From assembly GCA_000149265.1 (NCBI GenBank), contig CH003444.1:771194-835193 (forward strand): a stretch of DNA of 64,000 bases. The letters are read 5' to 3'. Positions 1-12,000 of the stretch are shown piece after piece. The notes under the pieces were generated by a model. The model was not told the DNA's origin. It saw only the letters and a list, made by a program, of their open reading frames with translations, and made no database searches. Made by a program: the position numbers and the translations under genes. This DNA comes from Ciona savignyi. Its lineage: Eukaryota > Chordata > Ascidiacea > Phlebobranchia > Cionidae. The stretch's first letter is position 1; the number at the start of each line of letters is the position of its first letter.

Positions 1-3000
1 TCCAGTTGTCAAAGGGTGATACTGTCAACTTGGATGATTTGAAATGTTACAACTGCAGTGATCCATCTTCTTTGCACAAGTGAGATCTTAAAAATGAATT
101 TTCTTGTTTGTTTAAAGTGGGAATAGTTTTATTATTTGAAATACAACAATCAAAAATACTCTTGCGTGTATTCTGATATTTTCTAACCTCTATACTCATA
201 TTCAATAGATTGTTGATGGAGTGTAAAACAATATAAATATCATCAAAACATCTCATTTCTCTAGGTTCAAAGTCTTAAAAAGTCCGATAATAGAAGAGAT
301 ACAAGACTGCTTGGAGACCAAAGCTGAAAGATCAAAACCATCCAAATCAGATTTTGTCTTTTATCGCAAGATTATTATAAGAAATATTGTTTTATTTCTA
401 ATTCCTTTGTTACTGGTAAGTAACTGTTGTTGCATTGGTTAATATATGTCAATAATTTATGTTACTATATATCCTTACTAAACCATAGCCCTTTCCCCAT
501 GTTTACTTTTTCTCCCAATTTAGGACTATATCCCTTTCCGTACTTGTACCCCTAATCTTACACCTTATCCCTATTTTCATCTGTATCCATAATCTTTTTG
601 GACCTAATGTCAAATACTTTTAAATATCACTCAATTGACATTTGACATACATAATTAAAAGAGCAAGAGAAAAATAAATTTAAACATAACTTGAGATATA
701 GGCACTAAACACCACAAATTTGCAGGTGATATCAATAGTAATAAGTTGTGTATGGTATATGCTTGTTCCTTCGGTGGACACTCAAGGATATCTTCTGCTC
801 ACACTTCCCAGCCATGTATTCAGTGTTGCCATTTTACCAACTTGTCTTTTAATCCTTCCAATCCTTCCGATTATGTGGCCAATTATTTGGGCAACACTAG
901 TGGCTATCGGAGAGGCCAAGACAGTAGCTCCAACTCTAGACAAACAAACTCGACGTGTGAGTTGTTTTCCAATGTTATTTTAGGGTTTCCTCCAGCAAAA
1001 TCTCATTTGTTGTTGCTGTTCAAAATTTGCATTTTTTATTTAAAGAGTTAAACTAGTATAATTCCATATTCTAATCATTACTTTTGTGGGAAAATGCAGG
1101 TTTTTAAGCCAGTTTTTCATGGTATATGTAGAAAAAGATTTGTTTGAGGGTTACCATTTTAAAGTAATTTACTTTATGCTATGCCACCTTGTCTGTACTA
1201 ATAAATGATGAGGTGCTGTGGCTGCATCTAGCATATTATATTTTCCTCTCAATCATTAAATTCGCCTTACAAATTGTAATATGTAATTTAAATTTCCTCT
1301 AGACATGTTTCAACAAATGGCAGGACATTTTGCCTGATATATTGTTTGGGAGAAATTCACTTTTATACAGCGGGTCATTTGAAGCACTGGCAACCCTAAC
1401 GGTGGGTACAACCTGTATTTCTACATGTTTCTCAGTAGTGTTTATGCAAATTACTTTTTTCTTGCTTTTTTATTTAAAATCTCCATCAAAAGAGTTTAAA
1501 TCTAAGATTAGTCTTTCTTTGTTAAACACTTGTTGCATTTTTGATGAAATAATTACTAATTCTTGTCAAGTTAGATGGTTAGCTAAAAGCCGGTAAGATT
1601 ACAACCAGTCAGCAGTTAGTTAATTGTGTTCCCGGCCTAGGCACTAAGGAGATCTAATGAACGTAGTGGAATAATCGATTAAAACAAAATTGTAGCAATG
1701 TCTACATTGCATTTAACACACTGAAAAAAACGACGATGGCCATGAGGTAATCTGACAATTTCACAGGATTTAATGACCATTGAGTTTTTCCATTCCTGAA
1801 AAAGTATGAGTTACCCATACCTGCATACAATCACTTAAATAAATACTGTATTTGTAACAAGGTCTACCCCAGGTGTTGTGTTGTGTTAATAAAGAAGGAA
1901 TTCTATCATGGCCTGAGCCCGCTCCGGAGAAAATATTCTTTCTGAACAAACAAGACCTGGATATTGATGAAGGTGCTGCTACCTGGTGGCTACTAAACCG
2001 CATTTTGTTATATGACTCGTTAGCTGTATATGCTCATAGGTCCACTTTACAAACCAGTGGTATTGAAAAAGTCGTTCTTGTTGATTATTCTGTCTGAATA
2101 TTGGATGCACTATAATAGCTCAAACAACTGTTAGCAATGGAGTAATGTTACATGCCTAACCCATCCCCAAATATCCATGTATGTTTGTGATATAATGTTA
2201 TTTTATGTTCAACATTGCCATACTGTGTTCCCTAATTCTTGATCCCCAGACACTACTATCGACTCAGATAATGAACTTGATGATGGCGTTGCAAAGGTAC
2301 AAATTGTGTTTTTTGTTTTTATTTTGTTTCTTGATTAAGAAACATTACCAGTTTACTGTGCCAACCAAAAATTGAAATAATTATTTTTGTAGAATCCCAT
2401 GGATCCAGGGGAGGTTGAACCTCGTGTGGAAATCTTAAGTTTGTCCCAAGACACCCAACATTCAAACAAGGTAGGTGGTTCCCCATTATAGACTTGGTAT
2501 TCTACATGTAATTTTAATATACTAGTTTGAAATATACTTGTAAGGTTACCAAAAAGGATATTGGAGGGGTGGAAAATTTGTATCTTTGCATATTGCAGAT
2601 TCAGCGGTTTTTACTTCAACAAAACAACTATTTTTTTGATAAAATTAATGATTTACTGTTTTAATTCCAAGCTTCATTTTGATGACTTGGATTGGGTGAA
2701 GTACCTTGCTTCACTAAAACCAATAGGACTTAACATTTTGATCTCACAAGTGGGAAATTCCCTGGATCCCGGTGTTATTCCTGTGGCTAGGAATAAAGTG
2801 GAACAGCGGTATTATTCTGATGTCATAAAGAGATTTAATGAGGTATGCTTTTGCTTCTGGAATTTTTGATGAAAAGCAATCCTAAGAATAAATATACAAG
2901 TAGTGCACTTATCAAGGTTGTTTTGTGCACAAATATATATGATCCCTTGACTTTGGTGCACTTATCAAGGTTAATTTATATTTAAATATATATGATCGTG

Positions 3001-6000
3001 ACTTTTGTGCATTTATTAAGGTTAGTTTGTGTACAAATATGATTATAACAGGTGTTCTACATGATATACATGGGTTTATAAAATCTAAAATTTAATTGCA
3101 TTCTCCAGCATGAATTGTGCCAAAATGATTTGGTTGAATCAGAGATGAAAATGGAGTTTGTTGCAACCTACTATGGATTGCAAGTACCAGGTTATTGTAC
3201 TTAAAATTTTGTTTTACATTGCACATATATGATCTGAACCCATAAAGTGAACTAAATCTGCTGTTTTATCACAAAACAAATATTGCTGAGCAACGTATGG
3301 ACTGTTCTGCTTTATACAAATAACTGAAACCAAAATTTTAGACTACAGAGGTTGGATATAATATTGGTACCATTGTCGCTAAAAATTTTTTGGTTCTAGT
3401 TCTGTTTTATTTTTGCAGAAACTTTAACTGCAAAATCAGGTCTGTCTTCCTTTTCACGCTTGATCGGTTTCTCAGAAGATATGAAATTTCTATATTTGCC
3501 CAAGGTAAGTTGATCGTACTGGTGTTAAAACAACACCAACAAATAACAATATTTGCAGGGTTCTAACTCTGTGTACCGACCCCCTAAACCCTCACCAGAT
3601 CAGAGGGTTGAACTGAAAAAGAGAAATCATTCTGATGATTTACTTTTCGCACATGGAGTTGTTGTCTCCCATTCCAATCGTAAGCAACATTGTGGGATCA
3701 AACACGAACTTCCTGGTTGTCTACGTAGTTGGTTATTTTAGCTATCGGAGTGTGTTGTATATTATTTTGCCATTTACTTTTTAAGTCCAAGGCATCATAT
3801 TATGAGGTTTAGGCGGGGTATGCTAAGTGCCTTGGCCAAAGACAGTGTTAACTAATGTCTTTGGTTTTGATCCCACAACTTTTCAGCTGATGCACACCTC
3901 TTACCAATGCAGCTAATCTTCGGTTTGTTTCTATGAATTGGCAAATTTGATAATGTCATTATACACTAAAGAAGTACAGTTTGTGAATTCTAGGGCTAAA
4001 AGAAAGAAAAAACATTAAAAAATTTGAAAACTGAAAAATAAATGCACCTCATCCCCCTCACCCACACACAGATGGCAACCATCTATTAGTTTCTGGTTCG
4101 GGTGATCTTGTTCTCCAACTTTGCCAGTATTATTGGAATGGAGAGGAAATTCAAAAGTTCTCAGATAGTTCACGAAAAAAAGTTTTGGATTTTCACCACC
4201 GGAGTGCGATAATGGGCCACTGTGTTGGGTTTTCCTGCCAAGTTGTCCAATCGGATTTCAATGAAAATAAAAATAATTTTAACGAAATTAAATGTGACAG
4301 GTAGGTTACACATCTCCACAATTCCACAATGATACGCAATATTTTATGCAGTGATGTCAATATATTTCTTCAGTTATGCCCTTTGTGTTGATTATTTATT
4401 TCCCCAGTGATGAAAAGTTTCCATGTAATCAAATATTCCTTGGGATGTTATCTGTGCAATACCAAGCACGTCTCCACATCTTCCAGTTCGTGGAAGCACT
4501 GGAGGAAGCTTGCATCAGATTTGTTCACTTCTCACCCGAGGATGAACTCAGATCAAGGGTCAGAGACTTGATTCTCATTTAAATTATATATATTCTCAAA
4601 CACACCCTATGAATTTCTGTCTTTGGTAGTGCACTTGACAATTCACTTAGCAGAGTTTGTCTGGACCCAGTTGATTAATGTGTTGGATTAAAACAGTAAA
4701 AGGTTTTATTATATAACACACTGCTATGTTAACGGTTTCATGAGTGCAGTGAAATATGATGAATGTCTATAAAATAATCCCACCTTAGTTTTCTTATTCA
4801 CAGCGATAAACATGAATCTCCTTAGAGTGTATACAGTGGAACCCCGCTTACTTGACCACCTAAGGGGCCGTCATCAAGCGTTGCATTTGTGGGGTGTTAG
4901 TGAATTTTGCTTTGGAGCAAGTTGTCGTCATACGCAGCCAAAACGTCTGCCTGTTTACTAAATTTTTACTAAATGCCATTATTTTTATCAGACACTGCAG
5001 AATGAATTTAAACAACTGTTAGTACTGATGTTTATCATATAAGATTCAGTTCTGTTAGCCACAATTTTCTTCTTTGTGTGTGTACACGCTTATCTAATCT
5101 AATTGTTTTGATCATAAAAGAAACTTAATCCTATTATTTTGGTGACCAATGCAAAGTATTCGTTTTAGCAATCGTTTTAGCAGAGTTAAATTTGAACTTT
5201 AGGACCAAAATATGGCGATCTTGGTCTGGAAACCGGGGTGGTCGCATTATTGAAACAGAATGCAATGCAATACCATAGTAAATTATATGGGACCACACTG
5301 AAGTGGTCCTGATAAACTGATGAAAAGGTGGCTGTGTTATCAAGGTGGTCGCCAAGCGGGGTTCCACTGTATATGTTTTGTGCTTAATATTGGAAATAAT
5401 GCACGGCAGGTGCTGGGTTCAATCTTGGTGAATTGCAATTGTTGATTTGTTCCATAGTGTTCTAATAGAGGGGTTTAAGTAAATAATGACTTCAGTAATA
5501 ATATTAAACATGCTGTCCTAAATTTTTATTTGTAAAATAACTTTTAATTTTTTCAGGTGTTTGCAGAAAAAATGGGATTAGAGGTTGGTTGGAATTGTCA
5601 CATCTCATTGTCAAGTTATAAATCGCCACCACAAAGTTGTCGAGATTCAATGCAAATTCATGTTGAAGGCCGAGACGATCATGGTATATATGAATTCTAT
5701 TAATATTTTGCAACACTGTTATTTTATAGGAAAACTTGTTTAATATCTATTGGCCAAATAATATATTTCTTACTTTTTATTTTTGAATTTATAGATGATG
5801 AACTTTCAGCTTTAATAAGGGGGAATACCCGTATGAGTGAATCCAGCATCTCGGATTCCGAGTTTCATGCACAAAACCGGGTGAGTTTCGCTGGGGATTC
5901 CCCAATATGTAGATTAGGTTTTCAGCAGGAAAACTCTTTTTGAATATTTGGGACGAATTGTTTCAATCATGCTGGAACTTGTTACATTGAAATCTGTGTG

Positions 6001-9000
6001 TCCACATCTTTTTAACAGCACTGCTTTTAAGTGATAACAACCTTTTATCCAATCAATAGAATGCCACGTGCCCAATTGGCTGTGCAAAGCTGTGTGTGGT
6101 TTTGTTATGATTGTAAGTTTCATATTTACATTATTTGGTAATTATACTACACAATCCTGGCAGGCAAAACTTCCGAGAGGAGTTGAGAACATTGTTCCCC
6201 ATATCGAAAGCGTGGATAACGTCCCATTACTGGTCCCCCTTTTCACTGATTGCACCCATGACTGTAAGTTGGGGGTTGGATGGATAAGTCATTTGTGTCC
6301 TGGTGGATTGTAAAATCACATTGAAGGATTGATCCACGGTTACCATCGGATAATCACTTCTACAATCCATCATTACAATACACTAGTCGGTATATTCCCA
6401 TGCATAAAAAATGCAAGTGGTCCTAATTACACGAAAAAATTTTCAAGTTATCTCGCACCAACTATTCAATTACATTTGTAAGCGATTATGTTGAAGTATA
6501 TGGTTTAGTAAATCGTTTTGTTAAAGTAAAACCAATTAATCCACTGGTTCCAGTATATGTCCACCACGTGGATTACCCAAGGACACACTGACACTTTAAC
6601 TGTAACAACTGCCAGACAACTAAACAACTCCAATTATGACCATATTAAAAATGAAACCTGAAACTTACTAATTAACTTTTCACCCCAAGCTTAATGAGTA
6701 ACTCATCATCTTATTGTGTGCAGCATCTCGTAAAATGATTGCCATAATGCAAAAGTATGGAGAGGTGGTATGCTGTGTGGGAAGTTCAGATTCAATCAAG
6801 AATATCACGGTGTTTGACCAAGCTAACGTCAGGTGAGTGTTTGGCCAAGGTTTCATAATACACCATGGTAGCTTAACAACTTATCACAATTTCATTAAAT
6901 GTTGAATGTAACATTATTTGTTGTGGCAGTATTGCGGTTCAACCGATGGAATATTCAACGGAGGTTTGCAACAAACTGGACTCGCTGAGCAGTCAGAAAT
7001 CGGAATCAAAAACTTATTTCCACCCCAGTTGTACTTTGGATGCTTTTGATGATGTAAGATTGGGGGGTTCTTTGACATAGATACTGGTTAGTCTGGTGGT
7101 TTAGTGCAACTGGCCAAAGGCACTTAACGGATTCACGTTGATATTCCCATTTAAAGGAATAAACATGAATATAATTCTATCCTATCCTAAGATAGGCATG
7201 TGTCAATGTTGTATGTGGCGGTCAGCACATGTGTTGCTAGCTATAGTCGGGTCAATATTGGATGCCATTCAGTACCTGTTATCTCCGCGATAATTATCAC
7301 TGTATTGACACGACATGATCAATTGCAACTTACTTAACAATGGAATGCCATTGAACCAAATGATCATACAGATATTTAAATTATAATGTCATTTTGTTAA
7401 TTGTGTAGACAAGTATCTGACCAAATACCTTGCTGGGTTAGTGTGTCGTCTTAAATTCAAAACTGTTTATTAACCAGTCGGTTGTATCCTTGGGCAAAGC
7501 ACTTAGTGGACATTACATGAGCCTTGTGGATAAATGGGTTTTAATCAACTGAAAAAACGAATCAACCTTATACATTACACTGCAATAGCATTGTTAACTC
7601 AAGTGTTGGTGCGAGGTAATCTAACGATTGCCCATGCAACAGGTCCCCACGTTTTTTCATTCACATAGATTAAACATAAATATGCTATTTTATTAAAGCA
7701 ACATTTTTAACAATTCGCAGGTGGGCAGCTCTCGACGATCAACCAGCAACATTGCCATGGAGACGGCACGAAAATTAAACACTTTTCCATGCTCTGTGGC
7801 ACTATCTGGTGACACCAGTCTGATGGTCATTTACAACATGATTAGAAAGGTGAACGTACTATGTAGTGTGGGGTTCATACATGTGGTGGTGGAGTACACT
7901 ACATGTGGTGGTGGGGTACATACATGTGGGTAGTGGGGTACATACATGTGGTGGTGGGGTACATACATGTGGTGGTGGGGTACATACATGTGGTGGTGGG
8001 GTACATACATGTGGTGGTGGGGTACATACATGTGGTGGTGGGGTACATACATGTGGTGGTGGGGTACATACATGTGGTGGTGGGGTTCATACTATGTAGT
8101 GTGGGGTACATACATGTGGTGGCGGGGTACAGATTGCAAAATCAACTAGTTTCTATGTAAATATTAAATAAATGTGGCTACAAGTTATGTTGTTCATGGT
8201 TCGAATTAAGGGATCGCGAATCGCTATTCGCGAACCGTTTTTTAAAGTTCGCGAATTACAAAATTTAACAAAATCGCGAAAATATAAATTACCGTTACTG
8301 ATTTCGCGCACTTTTAATAATAAATCATCAACACGTTAATATAACATCGTTTGCCTTCAATATAACATTTAACAATGGAATTACTATTACATTTATTTAC
8401 CTTGCCTTTACTTTGCATTATTGACGCATAATAAGCATTTCTATCACAACGCAACAATAGCCATTATGCGTTTATATACAACGATGCCTTTAATTATAAT
8501 TGGTGGAGATGCGACACACCCCTTTATAATAAGGTTAATATGGTGTTTTAACAAGTAAGATTACTCGTTTCTAATGCTTCGTTTCGTCGATATTCGTCCT
8601 ATCCTACACGCATTAACTTACGATACGTTTATTGTAGTTTATCATTAATACTATATAACGGTACTGTTTACTTAATAAATTATCTTTCTGGCTTTAAAGA
8701 TTAGTTTGAGAGGTTCTGAAACCGCATTCTAAGGCAATTTAACATGGGTAATGCGCGAAAACGATTTACTCCTAACCCACGCATTTCGCGAATCGTTTTA
8801 CAATCGTTAATTCGAACCCTGTTGTTTAGGAATGATAAGATGCAATGGCCGTTTTTACCGAGCAATTGTCAGAATACATAACGCATTGTTCACATTAGTA
8901 ACTGTTAGATTGCTTAATGTGCGCGGTCAGGTTAAATAAGAAATTTTAATGTTTGTTTGCCATCCTATAGATAAGTTGGTAATGAATGAATCCTTCCAGG

Positions 9001-12000
9001 CTCGCCACTTCAACTTCCTCATCAATGTTAGCATGGTGTTCTACATGAAATGTTTGTCGATGATTTCATTGGTTCAAATCTTCAATCATGTGACCTACTT
9101 CCCACCTATTTTTACTGCCGCTGATGTTTTTTGGTTGATTTTCATCCAAACCCCGATATTAAGGTTCAGACCGATATTTGTTTTTATAGTGAACAGTATG
9201 TTTGCCCTCCATTAAAAAGATGGACATGAGAAAGCTGTTTTAAATTGGTTTAACTAATAGTCTTAAAATTGAGGTACCTGCTTAAACATCCACACACTGC
9301 AATTTCTGCATTTCGTCGAAACAATTCTGAATTTATAGACAAAACTATATAAATACAAATCACTTTTTACAGCTTTACCATCCTGGCATCTCCTGCTGAC
9401 CCAGATCTGATGACATGGGCCTCAATAAAGAACTCAACAAAAAATTCTAATTTACAACTTTTCCCACAAAATCTTCTTCATTTCTGCACAAAATTTGTAC
9501 CAAGTTCCATAGTTGTTGTGCTTGTGAATACCCTATGCATCTTATCCATTTGTACAGATCTGGACGAAAAGGTTGTGGTGATGTTAAAATTCTTATTTCT
9601 GACGATTTGGTTTTAAAGTTGTCCTTTGACAGTCCCAGCAAATATGTTATCAATTCCAACTCTCATATTGTACATATGTTCATAAAAGGTGGTCTGTGCA
9701 ACCTTTTAATTCACTAGGTTCAGCCAATTTCGCTAAATGTATTTCCCAAATACACAACCGACTAGCTAGGGACCAGTTTTCATTCTACAACCTTTTGGGA
9801 AAAATGTATTATTTGGTTAAAATGTTTTTGTAAAGACTACTTGTAAACCCTAAACTTCAAAGACATATCAGACCGCAAAATAACGATCGGTCATCGGTTA
9901 TTTGACGGGCGCCGACAATTAACCAGCAAAACCCACGCATTTAATAGTTTAGACGCCGGTTCCTTCTTTGTAGTATATCTTTTTATTATTTTAGTTTATT
10001 ATTATTTACTAAAGATTATCCTTTAAAAAATCGCGTTTATGTTTTCCCAAAATCTTTGTTATATCTGACAATCAACATAGGATATTATATCAAATAGAAA
10101 CTTACTAGATGGATTATTTCTGTTCCAATGAATGAGAAATAAGGTTTTGTTTATGATGACTAATAACTGGTTCCTACTCTGCAACTGCTGAAGCTTCAAT
10201 CTCATATGACTGAGCTTCTTGTTTTGTTAACCCACTTGACCGGGTTCAGCTGATGTCTGCTAAGTGCCTTGTTGCAAACACAACCAACAAACTCAAGGTG
10301 AGTATTAATCATACAATCTTTCAGCTGAGAGGTGAAGCACTAACCCAAAGTTATGTGGCAAGATTGATTAGCATTGGGTAATGTTGCTCTTTCTATAAAT
10401 AATTCCATTAGGATAACTCCATTGATACGGCATAAATATTCTATAAAATTCCTTCCACAGTTGACAAGGTTCACCAACGAGTCTGAAGTTGCTGAACAAA
10501 ATCGAACTTTTCTGTGAGTTACCTTATTTCCACTCGCCATGTCAGTTTCTATAGTTTAGTCGGATTAGCGTATAAGTGTAGGTCCTGCAGTACACATTAC
10601 ATTAATTTAACCCATTGATATATAATGGGTTAAAAATAATTTCTGATTATCCACACATTGTAAAGCTCCGGCCATCAACTAGGATAGGATAGGATATTCA
10701 TGTTTATCCCCGTGAATGGGAAAACCTAGGGAGTTATCACACGGGCAATCGTCAGATCACCTCGCGCCCATCGTCGGGTTACCGGAGCTATTGCAGTGTG
10801 TTGTATATGATAGACACGTTCCTTCAATTTTGTAGAACCCATTAATCCGCTGGGTTCAGGCAATGTCCGTAAAGTGCCTTGCGCAAGGACACAACCGACT
10901 AGCTAGCGACCAGTTTCGCACCTGCAAACTTTCGATTGAAAGGCGACGCACTTAACCGCTAGACCACCGGGCCGGAACTATAAGCATAAAGTAAATTACT
11001 GAGCACATAAGCAGGCCAATTTACATTGCTTCAAGCCATTTGTATCTAATGGGCCGTCCCAATTAAAAAAAGTCTTATCTAATTATCCCACAAAATATGA
11101 TGAGGTGTATTACTGCTCACCAACAACTGTTGCTACCAAGCCACAATATAAACATTATATTCATTCCACCACACTACAGATGAGCAAAACTAATCTAATT
11201 ATTCCCATCATGCCAGAGTACAATGTCGGCCACTTATATCAGTCCTTGTAAAAAATGAATCGAAAATTCCCGATGTTGATTTTGTTGGAATCGTGAACCA
11301 AAAATATCGGCAATCTCAACAACTATCAGTATTTATATTATTTCTATACATGTGTAAGTTTTTGTGAGACTATTTGTATAATTACAACAATTATTAATAG
11401 TATTATACATATACCTTGATATCCAATTCATATGTGCTACATTTCCAAAGTCCTAATATAATGTATACACAAATTAACCTCCTAAAGCTCATCACATATC
11501 TATCTGTGTTATGTTTTTGAAAGTTGTTTACACTTAGGATGGAATATTCCTGTTCTTTTTTTTTCAAATTAGACCTTTTGTTAGGTTGCAATAGCTATTG
11601 CAGTAAGTTGCTTATGTTTATTCGGTTGGTAAGAGCATTCACAATCTGCAGGAAGTTGTAAAATCAAAACCAGCCAGTGGCTAAAGTGCTAAACCCTTGT
11701 GTCCTTGAGGAAGCCGTTTCCCATTCACAGTGATAAACCTGAATACCCTATCCTATAATGAAAACATTTAGCAACCATCTTGGACAGCACACCAACTGCC
11801 TCTGCAGCGCCACATTACGTTATTACTTAACTTTAAATGTCCTTATCTACAGGCATAATATCCAGCACATACATACAACGATGGAAGCTACTTAAACACC
11901 AATCCCCATTTCGTAACAAACCATGGATCATGGCGGTTGTAGTTCTGTGAGTTGCATCATTTGAATAGTTTTTTGCAATTCTGTACTTACATCACACAGC

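Noticed and set aside
7831..8160. Long open frames on both strands, apparently coding Gly/Trp/His-rich repeat peptides
   Set aside because: They are produced by the 21-bp minisatellite, which is stop-free in several frames, and lie inside an intron of TMEM94.
10228..10300. Extra TMEM94 exon ending at CAAG|GTGAGT
   Set aside because: The sequence is antisense SINE body and does not match any TMEM94 block; exons at 9373 and 10461 join without it.
10920..10975. tRNA gene on the minus strand, and similar heads at 15725-15776, 32100-32170 and 58430-58500
   Set aside because: Only the A- and B-box-like parts are kept, no cloverleaf acceptor stem closes, and each is joined to the same SINE body.
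11851..11865. Acceptor CTACAG at 11852 for the TMEM94 exon
   Set aside because: Using it causes a frame conflict with the exon ending at 10513; the AG at 11865 keeps phase and the ThrTyrIleGln match.
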